A stretch of 64,000 bases of DNA from Scolanthus callimorphus (taxonomy: Eukaryota > Cnidaria > Anthozoa > Actiniaria > Edwardsiidae): NCBI GenBank assembly GCA_033964015.1, contig CM066924.1, positions 24,486,280-24,550,279 of the forward strand, given 5' to 3'. Below the pieces are notes generated by a model that saw only the letters and a program-made list of their open reading frames with translations, was not told where the DNA came from and did no database searches. The translations under genes and the position numbers were made by a program. Below, piece by piece: positions 48,369 through 60,424 of this stretch. Each line of letters starts with the position of its first letter. Positions within the stretch are counted from its first letter, which is position 1.

Positions 48369-48644
48369 TACTTTATTTAAGGAGGGTTTCACTAGATATC
48401 ACAATGATAATGTATGCGTGGCCCTCAAATAAGAGATATTTACAACATAATAAAACAAGTGAATGGAAATCTATGTACAAAATGTTATACTATTTGCTCA
48501 GCACGTTAGCACAGCCTACCCTTGAGCCGAAAGGACAGGTTTTTGCAGTTCCCTTCTTGGAGTTTTTGCAAAAACATAGCGCTCCATACATATTATGGTA
48601 TATTGAAGTCATCCTCAGGGACGCCAACCTAGAGAAACTCTTCC

Positions 48645-48712
48645 CGGATCTGGGCCTGAGTTCGGTGGTCTATTAACACTAAGGTCGTGGATTCGAATTT
48701 CACTCAGCCAGG
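48645..48712 (+). other. tRNA-like remnant, possible SINE
   Basis: GGTCGTGGATTCGAATTTCAC resembles a tRNA T-arm/B box with two mismatches and is followed by CTCAGCC. The acceptor stem and a good A box are not evident. Probably a decayed tRNA-derived SINE, not a working tRNA. Confidence 0.25.
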
Positions 48713-49162
48713 TTTTCGATCAAATTAAGGTAGAGTTGTTCTGGACGGGCTTACTTCGAGTGAATCATAGAACCAAATAATAGACTATCCCGTCTTATGC
48801 CACAAGACTTCTGACCCGATTGTTTAGAAGAAGAAAAAATCTTATTCGAAAATCCAACTTAATAAAAATCTCAAAATACTAGCTCTGTTTCTAGTTGTAT
48901 TGCGATAGATTTCCGTTGGATGACACTGAGCCGATATAAAGTTGCGTAGTTTGAAATCACTTGAATCAGACACTTCATACCAGGAGCCCATCGCGAGGAG
49001 TGAAAACCCTGACTGGTCTTGAGATATTTTAAAGCTATTTTAAGATCATGTTTTCATGCCTCTGTGACAATTCGTTGGAATAACAATAGTAGTACAGTAG
49101 AATACCCGGGTTTGATAAATCAATTGGAATCATTAGAACAAGAGCATGGCCATGTGGGCTAT

Positions 49163-49461
49163 TTAACAATTAGACCTCAAGGCTGAATGTGCTATGATGA
49201 ATAGACCATGAGGCCGAAGGCCGAATGGTCTATTGATATCATAGCACACGAGGACGAGAGGTCTAATTGTTTTAGTATAAACCAACTAGTTGGTCGGTTT
49301 TGGCAATGAATGCCATTATTTTATGTTGAAAAAATCAAGTTTTCTTGCAAAGAAAGGTGGTGGTTTTGCCAGGCACGGTCTATCACTAATAGACCATTAG
49401 TAGCTCAGCCAATCAGAATGCAGGATTTGTAATAGACCATTAGTTGGTTTATACTAAAATG
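49163..49461. mobile_element. Two adjoining foldback MITE parts
   Basis: Left part: AACAATTAGACCTC faces GAGGTCTAATTGTT, around an inner ATAGACCAT / ATGGTCTAT hairpin. Right part: TTTAGTATAAACCAACTAGT faces ACCATTAGTTGGTTTATACTAAA. It could be one composite element. Lies 700 bp upstream of channel gene B. Confidence 0.55.
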
Positions 49462-49639
49462 CGATATACAGAATATAGAATGGAACGCAAAAATGAGGTC
49501 CTTTGCCACAGTAGCTACAAATACAAAGGCGGTTTGACAGGATAGATACAAAATAACAATGGCTTGTCGGAGGGACTTCCAGTCGTAACAAAAAGTTATG
49601 TTTTATGCAGATGTTTAGCAAATTGGCTATTTTCAGCGC

Positions 49640-50158
49640 GATGGTGGTGCTTCGGCACAAAACTCTTCAAGGAAATTATATCAATTACTATTGTTATGTC
49701 CTTGGAAACGTCAGAAAGGTTGATTGAATTGCCTTTGTTGGGAACCACATACTTACTTATCACTGACGCTTTAATCTACCGTGTGCAGTTCCGATTTGCG
49801 TTAAACAAATGCTGGAAATGCACAAGATTCAAGTGGAGCCGAAATTATACCTGTGGGTAAACAATGAAAATACTCAAAATAGAACTCATGCCAAGCCAGT
49901 CAAGATTGTATGGGAGCAAATAAAGTCATGAATATTTCATGCAAACTATTTTAGCAATGCAAAGTTTGGACATCAAAACGAGAACTCTTCCGATTCATGT
50001 TTTAGACAAGCTACAGTAGAATATGCGTAAAACGCTTTTGGACTAAACTTGCTAACTAGCCTGGCATTTGAAGAGATCAAGGTACTGTAGCCAAAGAAGG
50101 CCGCCTAACCTATATTTTCGAGGAGCTAGACAACACGTTATAATCACTACCAATCAAG
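49640..50158 (+). promoter_or_regulatory. Upstream block conserved between channel genes B and C
   Basis: This stretch aligns, with gaps, to 60425-60870 upstream of gene C. Shared words include GTGGTGCTT(C/T)GGCACAAA, TAGCAATGCAAAGT and GACATCAAAA, in the same order, and the blocks end at the homologous start codons. The similarity shows that the duplication included the 5' flank. Promoter function is an inference from position. Confidence 0.45.
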
Positions 50159-53100
50159 ATGATACCGTGCGCCATTATGTTGCTGGGATTTGCGGCATTG
50201 AAAGTATTATCTCAATCGAATGGGGAGAAGACGTAAGTAATTAAAATAATTTCATTTTCATCTTTTATCTCTAAAATAATAAAATTACTGACATTAAAAC
50301 ATGGACTTTTACAATAGAAAAATGGAATATCATTTCATGGATGTATCCTGATATTATCCCATTTAAACTAATAATGACAAATAGATATTTTATCTGACTA
50401 CTGGTAAATATCTTGCCAGCAGGCCTCGGTTTAAAACATTGGCAGTGTGGTTAGGCCATGATGTTAGGCTATTGTACAACCGACAGTCGATATTGCTAAT
50501 ATCTCCATACTGTTTCTTCTCATTTCTTCTTCTTCTCGTTTGTTTAATTTGCACTTCCTGACTGTAGCAGGTGCTTCAATGACAGGAGTAAAGTTTGCAC
50601 GTTTAATTACTGAAGAAGAGCAACTGAAATCATTCAGCTTCATTCAGTCTGAGACTGGCGTCACTCAGTTCCCAATTCGTACATAGCAACAAAACAGAGC
50701 AGAGAAATTAAAGAAATATCCTGCACAACAAATTTTGAAGATAGGTTAAAGTGAATCTTTAGTGTAATATCTTGTCAACAGTTGGCAACAGGTCAGTGTT
50801 TTCGTTGACCATATTAAAAATGTACAAATTTTACACAAAATCGCAGGAGAAGTGCCTTTGGAAAAAAGGCTCGATAATCTGTTTCGATAACCCTAATGCT
50901 CAGCAATTGAACTTGCTATCTTTATAGGGTGTCAGATGCCCAGATCATCGAAAAGGCCCAGTTACCTAAGATAAGAGAGATTGAAAATATGACTGAGATA
51001 ATAGACAAAATGTTTCAAGATTACGACAAGAGGAAGCGTCCATATTTTGGAGGTAACATATCTACATATCCTTCCTCGATCCTTCCCACTTTTCCAAAAA
51101 AAAAAACATAATTATTATCGCTAAGCCGTGAGTTGGGGCTAATGACAAAGAAAACAAACAAAAATCTCACAACTACGCGGCACCCATTTTTCGTCCTTGC
51201 CATTCACAGGAAGATTTCATAAATCTCTGAAGGTAAACTTTTAAAGAACACCTCAGTGAAAAAATCAAAAACCCTGCTGTTTAAGTAATGTGCACAGCCT
51301 GTGGGCGGAAAGTATTGCTACAGTTACTAATAAATGATTATTGCTTCTAACGAACTGAAATGAGATTTGTCTGAAATAGCCATTCATATTATTTACTTTG
51401 GTGTAATATTCTTTTCCTTTTCGATTCATCCAAAAATGCTGCATAATGTCTTTTGTGTTTTCTGTTTTGCAGGGGAGCCAGTGAACGTGTCCCTAGTCCT
51501 GGGTGTCATCTCGGTTAGCCATATTTCTGAAGAAAACATGGTGAGTTTACAACTCCTTGGCTTACACAACGACCTTTTCTTAACGCAACTCAACTCACAG
51601 TGCGCAAAGGATCGTTTGTCAAAACAAAACCACCAAATGTTTGCAGCAAAAACTAGATTTAATCATCTTACAAGTAATTCCAGTTTAAACATAAGATTTC
51701 GACATTTTTCTGTGGATATTGAAAGTTTTCACGCTCAACGGACCTCGGCTTGGGCGTAATGTTTTCCCATTTCAGATCACGTGTCATTCATTTGAATAAT
51801 CTTTCTTTGTTTGGGTTGCTTCCATATTCATATATCCTTCGGTGCGTAGCAGAAAAAGAAAGGAAGAATACTCATGGGAATGCCACGTGATCTGAAATGG
51901 AAAAACATTACGCCCAAGCCGGAGAGGTCTATTACAATATTTTTTAGAATCTGTTATGGATCGCTTTGCGATGCAACAAAAGTCGTTCTAATTAGCTGAA
52001 TTTGAGAGCAATAAACCAGCTGGAATTTATTGAGCGTCGTAAAACAATAGCACATCGATCAGTGCGAATTTTAAATACTACAAGCTTGGAAGCTTTACAA
52101 ATGTTTTTGAAAAACCTCACGATATCATCTACTCATTTTCCATAACACCAGGAATTCAAGGCCGATATGTATTTTCGTCAAATATGGGACGACCCGCGAC
52201 TGGCTTTTGGTACCGACCGGCACTCCATACTGCTCCAAAGAGAAGAAGTAAATAAGCTATGGCTCCCGGATACATACATCGAAAATACCCGCAAGATTGA
52301 AATCGACGAAGCAACGCCTAGCATTACTATTTTTGGATCAGGGAAGGTATTCTACAGTTACAAGTAAGAGTTGTCTCTAGTTGACTTTTACCTATACTGA
52401 GTAACACCCTTGGGTCATAAAGGTAGAATGATGCACTATACATAGGTGATTTACTAGCAGTCCCAAATTTAAATTTTAATTGATAAAACGTTTTATAAAA
52501 TAGACAAATAGATATGTTCTTCCTCTCAGCTCGCGTCTAGTTTAGGCTGCACGTTCTTAAGAGGATGGAGTCGAGGACTCGAGCTCCTCTATAAAGCCAT
52601 AACGCAGACCACAGTCTAGTTTATTTCTGTTTTTTTTTTTTGCCATTCTGCCCGCGTCCTTCCCCCCTCCTTTCATTCCCTGTTCCCGTTTCCCTTTCCT
52701 CTTTATGATCTTTCGCCCTTGATTTTCAGTTCCTAATGCTCCCTTTGTCCACCCGTCTAGCGCACACCTTCGTTCATTTACTACTCCTTCACATTACAGG
52801 ACCCCTGGTGCAAATCATTTATCTATTTCTCCTCTTTTCTTCTCTAGCGCCTCTGCTTCATCTTGCTCCTTTATCTATAGATCTCTATGTTCCTTATTGA
52901 TTCATCCTTTTTCTTGTTTTTCTTGATTTACTGTAATTTCCATTCAACAAATTCTTCTTCTCCACCTTTGGCCTCTTCCTTCACCTTGCCACGTTCTCCT
53001 CCTGCTTTTCCACCCGATGCGATACCTACTTCTTCGAGCCTCTTCATATTTCTTTTCCTCTATCCTACTCTTAAGGACCGCGAAGCGCGTTTTCATGTGG

Positions 53101-56100
53101 CTGGGCTTGGAAGTGAGAATATATCATAGAATATAATAGATCTATACGCCAACCAGCCACTCCCTTTACGCTGTCCGTTATTCCTTCCGTTTCCTTTTCT
53201 TCAACCTTATGCTTTTCTTACTTTTCTGACTTCTGTCCTATTTTGTCATCCCTCGTTAATACATTAAAAATCCCCTAATCGGCTCCGTGTTTCCTATAAC
53301 TTTTCTTTGCCTTCTCCCCTACAGCATTGCAGCACATTCAACTAACACTATCACAAAAGTCAAATCATGATGAAAAATGCGTATTTCATTCTTTCATACT
53401 AGGGCATTTATTACACTGGCATCGCAAATGCAATTTAGGCAATATCCTATGGATCGCCAAGGGTTAACATTCAACATCATGAGCTGTAAGTATTATATCC
53501 TATGGATCGTCAAGGGTTAACATTCAACATCATGAGCTGTAATTATTATGTCCTATGGATCGTCAAGGGTTTACATTCAACATCATAAACTGTAAGTATT
53601 ATATCCTATGGACCGCCAAGGGTTAACATTCAACATCATGAGCTGTAAGTATTATATCCCATGGATCGTCAAGGGTTAACATTCAACATCATAAGCTGTA
53701 AGTATTATGTCCTATGGATCGTCAAGGGTTTACATTCAACACCATGAGCTGTAAGTATTATATCCTATGGACCGCCAAGGGTTAACATTCAACATCATGA
53801 GCTGTAAGTATTATATCCCATGGATCGTCAAGGGTTAACATTCAACATCATGAGCTGTAAGTATTATGTCCTATGGATCGTCAAGGGTTTACATTCAACA
53901 CCATGAGCTGTAAGTATTATATCCTATGGACCGCCAAGGGTTAACATTCAACATCATGAGCTGTAAGTATTATGTCCTATGGATCGTCAAGGGTTAACAT
54001 TCAACATCATGAGCTGTAAGTATTATATCCTATGGATCGCGTCAAGGGTTAACATTCAACATCATGAGCTGTAAGTATTATATCCTATGGATCGTCAAGG
54101 GTTAACATTCAACATCATGAGCTGTAAGTATTATATCCTATGGATCGCGTCAAGGGTTAACATTCAACATCATGAGCTGTAAGTATTATATCCTATGGAC
54201 CGCCAAGGGTTAACATTCAACATCATGAGCTGTAAGTATTATATCCTATGGACCGTCAAGGGTTAACATTCAACACCATGAGCTGTAAGTATTATATCCT
54301 ATGGATCGTCAAGGGTTAACATTCAACATCATGAGCTGTAAGTATTATATCCTATGGACCGTCAAGGGTTAACATTCAACATCATGAGCTGTAAGTATTA
54401 TGTCCTATGGATCGTCAAGGGTTAACATTCAACATCATGAGCTGTAAGTATTATATCCTATGGATCGTCAAGGGTTAACATTCAACACCATGAGCTGTAA
54501 GTATTATATCCTATGGATCGTCAAGGGTTAACATTCAACATCATGAGCTGTAAGTATTATGTCCTATGGATCGTCAAGGGTTAACATTCAACATCATGAG
54601 CTGTAAGTATTATATCCTATGGATCGTCAAGGGTTAACATTCAACATCATGAGCTGTAAGTATTATATCCTATGGATCGTCAAGGGTCAACATTCAACAT
54701 CATGAGCTGTAAGTATTATATCCTATGGACCGCCAAGGGTTAACATTCAACACCATGAGCTGTAAGTATTATATCCTATGGACCGCCAAGGGTTAACATT
54801 CAACATCATGAGCTGTAAGTATTATGTCCTATGGATCGTCAAGGGTTTACATTCAACACCATGAGCTGTAAGTATTATATCCTATGGACCGCCAAGGGTT
54901 TACATTCAACATCATGAGCTGTAAGTATTATATCCTATGGATCGTCAAGGGTTTACATTCAACATCATGAGCTGTAAGTATTATATCCTATGGATCGTCA
55001 AGGGTTTACATTCAACATCATGAGCTGTAAGTATTATATCCTATGGACCGCCAAGGGTTTACATTCAACATCATGAGCTGTAAGTATTATATCCTATGGA
55101 TCGTCAAGGGTTTACATTCAACATCATGAGCTGTAAGTATTATATCCCATGGATCGTCAAGGGTTAACATTCAACATCATGAGCTGTAAGTATTATATCC
55201 TATGGACCGCCAAGGGTTTACATTCAACATCATGAGCTGTAAGTATTATATCCTATGGATCGTCAAGGGTTTACATTCAACATCATGAGCTGTAAGTATT
55301 ATGTCCTATGGATCGCCAAGGGTTAACATTCAACACCATGAGCTGTAAGTATTATATCCTATGGATCGTCAAGGGTTTACATTCAACATCATGAGCTGTA
55401 AGTATTATATCCCATGGATCGTCAAGGGTTAACATTCAACATCATGAGCTGTAAGTATTATATCCCATGGATCGTCAAGGGTTAACATTCAACATCATGA
55501 GCTGTAAGTATTATATCCCATGGATCGTCAAGGTTTACATTCAACATCATGAGCTGTAAGTATTATATCCTATGGATCGTCAAGGGTTAACATTCAACAT
55601 CATGAGCTGTAAGTATTATGTCCTATGGACCGCCAAGGGTTAACATTCAACATGATGAGCTGTAAGTAGGTGCGCTCACAAACCCGCCACATTGGCGTCG
55701 TGTAGATCTTTCTGCAACTTGATGAACGCCGGCCCACAAATGTAAATTGCTGCATCAAAACCGTGCGCTTTTCAGAAAGTCAAGCCATACCTTTTTTAAC
55801 GGAAGGCGACGTGATTATTTGCGAATAGTCACCGATGAAGACGACGTGACACTTCGCCGATGACCACGGAGTCAGGCTCCGTGCGCTTTATCTAGCGCTT
55901 TATCTAGTGGCTCATAGGCCTAGAACATGCGCCGGCCTAACCATGACCCGTTCCTAATTCAAATGAGGAAACTTTATTGTCTAAGTTCTTTTGATTTAGG
56001 AACGGCTCATGATTGGCCGGCGTATATTCTAGGCCATAGAGTTCTAGATACATAAACTTGTTTTTGTTGGAATTTTTCAATATGATAACAAAACTCGCGC

Positions 56101-58226
56101 GCACTCCCAATGCCTTCACTCAGCGCACGGAAGTTCTTAAATTTGACAAGTTTTTCGAATTGTTTATAGATGCTTATGATGGAAGTAGGCTCATCCTCAA
56201 ATGGGAAGATTCGAGCTTCATGCAAAAGGAAATGGCGGCCTTCAATTTTGAGTCTCTAACATTTACGACGACAAAGAAGACGTTTTTGACAGGTACGATT
56301 GTGAAACAGTTCTTAGCCTGCTATAGGCCAAATTGTACCAATCTCAGTGAGCTATTTACAAAGATATCATGACAGCTTTTGCCCAGCGCAAACGTCGCTC
56401 TTCTGCTGTCGAACCTTTCCTTTTCCAAAGGATGCCGCTTCATTAGACTTTGTAATAGAAAACTTTCTATTGTTTTGGATTGGAACGGCGCAACTCTCGC
56501 ACGACGTTTGCCGTAGGCCTTGAGACTCGTTCTCGTGGTAAAAGTAGCAATAATCGAGCAGTATAATGGACCAGATTGCAAGACTTTTTGAAATCCTCTA
56601 TGTTTTGAGCAACCGCCGTAGCCAAATCGCGTTACAACTGAAAGAAACCGTTCTAATTGATGCATGCTAAATCTCTTTTCACTAGGCACTAAAATATCTT
56701 TTTTCAGGAACATATATCGAACTGGTATTAACAGTCCACATCAAAAGACGCCTTGGATACTTCCTGTTGCAGTTCTACTTTCCCTGCATAATTTGTACCG
56801 TCATTTCATGGGTCCCTTTCTGGATGGACCGCTATTCTATTGGTGACCGCCTATCGCTAGCAATCACGACCCTTCTCACTGAAGTGTTCCTCTCAGAGAG
56901 TATTAACTCGTCCATGCCCCGAGTCAACTACATCAAGGCCGCTGACGGATTCACCCTTGCATCGTTCATTTTTATATTTTTTGCCTTATTTGAGAATGTC
57001 ATTGTATATTTAGTACGGAAGGATGTGAGGATGGCCAAGGAAAAGAGAAATAGCATTTTGAAGGTAAAGGGTCGGTCAAGTCTTTACGCGCTCCTCCGCA
57101 AAGGGGAATTTGAAGATTACTTTAAGAGGTTAAATAAAGGTAGCCCGCCCTGTTCGGGTCTTGCATACATTTGTTGAATTACTGGTTCCCGAATGGTCTG
57201 TCAAAAGTCGGCTGTACCGCCATGCAGCTCTCGTAAAGGCTATATTAGGCCTGTTTCAAACGTCGATCTTTTGCCGCGTCGTATCCAATTCAGCAGACCG
57301 GTTTTCTCCGTTTCACAACCAAAGGAAGAATAAACAAGAAAGACATTCCTTTTTGCCATGGTTCATCTAGATATACCTTTTGAACTAGACAAAGTGTCCC
57401 CTAAGCTGCAAATCAAATTTCTAACAATTGGATTCGACACGGCAAAAGTTCGACGTCTAAAACTGGCCTTACAGTGCTCACACTTACTCGTGTAATTGAG
57501 AGAGAGTTCGACTTGCTCACCAAAGTAGGTTGGTGTGCTCGCAAAATGTGATCGAAATTTTGTTGGAAAAGTGCTCACTGCTAGGTTTAAAATCAAAGCG
57601 CGCGACCGCGTAGAGAAAACCCGGGTGCTCGCAAGCGTGTTATCAAAATTCTTAAAAACTCGCCTGCTCGGGCGCGTCTTGAAAGTAACCTACTTCTTCA
57701 AAAGCTCAGCTCCGCCTAGATTTTCTCGAAGTCCTTTGAAACATCTTTTTATAAGCAGGTTTCTCGCGACTTCATCACTCGCTCGCCGCTTTGCATCTCA
57801 CAAAAGCTCGCTGCGCTCCCTAGTGACTTGGCTCGCTTTTGTTGTATTCCTAGAGAGGTCGACTTTCGGCAACTAGCTCCTCCATATTAGGTCAGAAGAA
57901 CTATGCGCAGTTTTCGACACACCGAGCGTTTGAAACATCATTTCTTTTTCCCCAACAATCCTTCTTTTACAACTCGGGATAATAACAACTGTACATGACA
58001 TTTGATGTTGTTTTAGGTGAAGAGTGTGTACATCAATGATGTGGCCAGCAATGACATATCCGGGATCCCGCAAGAGGACGCCGTAGCGCATGCTGGGAAA
58101 AGTGCACCACAGAACAATGAACAGTTAGATTTGAGTCTTCGTGTGGATAAATTTTCCAGAGTTTGTTTCCCACTGAGTTATATTATCTTTGCATCAGTTT
58201 ATTGGGTGACAGGTTTGAATGGCTAG
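50159..58226 (+). CDS. Channel gene B: GABA/glycine-receptor-like pLGIC subunit, complete, Cys-less loop
   Basis: Eight exons with matching phases: 50159-50232 (signal peptide MIPCAIMLLGFAALKVLSQS), 50928-51052, 51473-51540, 52152-52363, 53403-53485, 56170-56292, 56708-57063, 58017-58226 (stop TAG). About 416 residues. Ectodomain: NMTEII glycosylation site, RPYFGG, VISVSHISEENM, FRQIWDDPRLAF, loop A LWLPDTYIEN, then LASQMQFRQYPMDRQGLTF, the Cys-loop position with Ser and Leu in place of both Cys, and SYAYDGSRLILKW. Membrane part: TM1 GYFLLQFYFPCIICTVISWV, TM2 GDRLSLAITTLLT, TM3 FIFIFFALFENVIVYLV, a short loop, TM4 FSRVCFPLSYIIFASVYWV. It would assemble as a pentamer in the plasma membrane; ligand unknown. 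GDR in place of PAR at the pore entrance argues for cation permeation. Intron 5 opens with a 53-bp array made from exon 5. Confidence 0.85.
51747..51925. repeat. Foldback in gene B intron 3
   Basis: GGCTTGGGCGTAATGTTTTC, then CCATTTCAGATCACGTG, faces its mirror ending AACATTACGCCCAAGCC. About 180 bp, noncoding. Confidence 0.65.
53403..53485 (+). CDS. Gene B exon 5: Cys-loop exon, source of the 53-bp array
   Basis: Acceptor ACTAG|G at 53402/53403 and donor AGCT|GTAAGT at 53485/53486; 83 nt, the same length and phases as gene A exon 5. It encodes AFITLASQMQFRQYPMDRQG and LTFNIMS. The YPMD motif is the family's conserved FPMD. The 3' half of this exon plus its 5' splice site is the first unit of the tandem array that follows. 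Confidence 0.85.
53442..55667 (+). repeat. Tandem array of about 42 copies of a 53-bp exon-plus-5'-splice-site unit
   Basis: 2,226 bp = 42 x 53. Each unit reads about ATATCCTATGGAYCGYCAAG, then GGTTAACATTCAACATCATG, then AGCTGTAAGTATT. The first unit is the real end of gene B exon 5; every later unit repeats the same coding letters (YPMDRQ..NIMS) and a GTAAGT donor. Variants (GATCGTC/GACCGCC, GGTTAAC/GGTTTAC, CATCAT/CACCAT, TATATCCT/TATGTCCT/TATATCCC) recur in blocks. A 3-unit, 159-bp block is repeated back to back near 53611-53928. Two units carry a 2-bp GC insertion and one has lost a G. 53 is not a multiple of three, so reading past the first donor soon meets stops. Confidence 0.95.
55905..56036. 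repeat. Small foldback in gene B intron 5
   Basis: AGGCCTAGAACATGCGCCGG faces CCGGCGTATATTCTAGGCC, with inner arms near CGTTCCTAAT / TTAGGAACG. It lies between the array and exon 6. Confidence 0.6.
57064..58016 (+). other. Gene B last intron, no gene
   Basis: Starts GTAAAGG and ends TTTTAG. No transposon ends recognised; contains several TCGC-rich words near 57590-57850. Confidence 0.5.
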
Positions 58227-58715
58227 ACACACCATTTGCAACTACTTCCCCTCTTCACCGAGAGCAAACCTTTTTGAGAAAGCTCACGCAAGTACAAAAT
58301 GCTGAAACAAGTCGAGTAGTAGAAGCAAGCCAGTAGGTGGAAACATGATATCAAGATCCAACCAATTACACCACGCCACAAAATACAGCCAATCATAGAG
58401 GAAAGTCGTTGCTATTATTGAAACACTACGTGCCTTTCAGTACATTTGCATGAGTCTGTTTCCACTCCAAGTTTTGCATGTGCTTAGCAGTTTGGGGTCA
58501 TTTGGCAACCATGGGCCGGCTGCTAGACGCGGGGTGCGGTGTGCTTGGATGAGAGTTGCTGGACAGTTGCCAACAACAGAAACTGCTATAAGAGCTGAGA
58601 TGCCTAACTGTTTTCTTTATTAGATGGCAGAAAAACACCTGAAGTATTAGTTCTTATCCCGGGTTCTTATTAAGATAGATGATATAGTGACAGTCATGTG
58701 AAAATGAATTAGAAA

Positions 58716-59027
58716 ATAACACCTATGTTGTATTGTGAATGTGCGCATTCTGATTGGTTAAAAAGCGTGTTTGTAAGAGACCTGAGAAACACGATTGTCA
58801 CGCAACGCTGTCGCGCGTGTGTATGTTATTTTCTAAAAGCAATAAAAATACTTTCTGCGTGCTTTCTGGTTTCTTACAAACACTCGGGGAATGTTGGTCG
58901 AACTGATAAAACTTGAAAGACACTCGTCTTCGGCTCGTGTCTTTCAAGTTTTGATCAGTTCTCCCAACATCCCCCTCGTGTTTGTAAGAAAGCAGAGAGC
59001 ACGCGGAAAGTACTTTTATTGCTTAAT
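58716..59027. mobile_element. Element Y copy 2, uninterrupted
   Basis: Runs from AATAACACCTATGTTGTATT to AAGTACTTTTATTGCTTAAT. Arms with TTCTTACAAACAC face each other. The centre holds an extra palindrome, AAAACTTGAAAGACACTCGT against its mirror (58908-58958), absent from copy 1 at 12788. Confidence 0.65.
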
Positions 59028-59087
59028 TACATCATGCCCCATCACAACATAGTTAGTAGAGGGGACGTGCGTTTCTACTAAAGTTAG

Positions 59088-59262
59088 CCTGCTCGCAGGA
59101 GTTGGAGCGTAAGTTTTAGGTCGAGAAACGCGAGTTTGCTTTCGCTTGGCCGCCATCTTGGATTCGTTGGAGCGTAGTTTTAGGTCGAGAAACGCGAGTT
59201 TGCTTTCGCTTGGCCGCGCCCCATCCTAAAACTACGCTCCAACGCCTGCGAGCAGGCTGTAC
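59088..59262. repeat. Foldback with internal direct duplication
   Basis: GCCTGCTCGCAGGAGTTGGA faces CCAACGCCTGCGAGCAGGCT. Within the left arm TTTTAGGTCGAGAAACGCGA and the following TTTGCTTTCGCTTGGCCG are present twice. Confidence 0.65.
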
Positions 59263-60424
59263 TAAAGTTTAATAGTAGCCAACAATGAGAAGCCGACAAT
59301 AGGGGTCGTAAAATGTCATTTGAATATATTTAAAAATAAAATAAATGAAAAGCAATAATAATTCATCAATGAAAACGTTTCTACATTACGTTATCAGAGA
59401 CGGCTGATATTATTTGCAGTAGTAAAACAGATTCGGTCAATCGCTTATTAAGAATTGATTCCCAATTTGGCATACTACAACCAACTATTTAGGCAATACA
59501 CATTGTCATTGTCATGTAGCTTTTGCAAGGAAATAAAAACAATTCAAGAGAACAAAATTGGCTACAACTCATTGCCGCTATGAGATCAGTGAGAACGACG
59601 GGGACATACAACAAGCATCCCTCCCCCTATAAAGGGGCACTGTCACGGTTGTTTCAACAAAATGTTATAAAATAAGAATCCTATTTATACTATTATTTAG
59701 TTTTAGAAAGAAAAAGGAACTGAAACTATAGGCATTCTTACGTAGATTGAATAGCTTTCGGTATCAAATTTCCAAGTTTGAAAACTGTTCAGTCTGGTAA
59801 GAAATCAAAAATGCCATTTCACAATCCAATTCCATCCGCTCGATAGCACACGAAAATACTCCGAATTTGCACTATTCTTGTAGCTTAAAGGTTATTTAAC
59901 AAACCTAGGTGACTATTTTGTTCATTTCTTTTGAATATGAATGCATTTAATCTACCTAATGACGGGGGTTTAACCCTAAAATCGTGTAAAATCGTGACAG
60001 TGCCCCTGGGTAAAATTTTTATCTGTCCTTTTTTTGCACGTTGAGTGATATTTTCCCAGAAGAACATCTGCTCCAATTTTTCCCAGACAGCAAGGAGGTT
60101 TATTGCCAGCCAACAGACAGATTCCAAAGTTGTATGATTGGTATTATTTGAAAAAGACGTTTGTAAACGATAACATTTTCCCAGCAAAGCGGGTCGGAAC
60201 AGCTGCACATAAATGTCGCAAACAGGACATCTCTCCTTGAAACTTTAAAACAATTTTCCCTGCATAACATTGTTTGAAGTTATTTCCCAGCATTACTTCT
60301 TGTCCAAACTATTCCCAGCTAGCTAAGGAAGGTCCTGCAACAGATCCGTTAAACTGTGCCCCTGGAAAGAAGCGGTGATTAAATGGATTTTATACTCATT
60401 TTTCACCCACAATATAATTCTCGG
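59263..60424. other. Spacer between channel genes B and C
   Basis: No exon or RNA gene recognised. AT-rich. Confidence 0.45.

Noticed and set aside
48645..48712. Functional tRNA gene
   Set aside because: Only a T-arm-like block is present; no paired acceptor stem or convincing anticodon arm.
49564..49860. 98-codon frame upstream of gene B
   Set aside because: It overlaps the conserved upstream block, but the gene C counterpart is not open in the same frame.
52500..53340. Possible extra exon in gene B intron 4
   Set aside because: Pyrimidine-rich DNA gives Ser/Phe/Pro-rich frames, but exon 4 (phase 2) joins exon 5 directly, as in gene A.
53442..55667. CRISPR-like array
   Set aside because: Units are contiguous 53-bp copies without unique spacers, the DNA is eukaryotic, and the unit derives from the adjacent exon.
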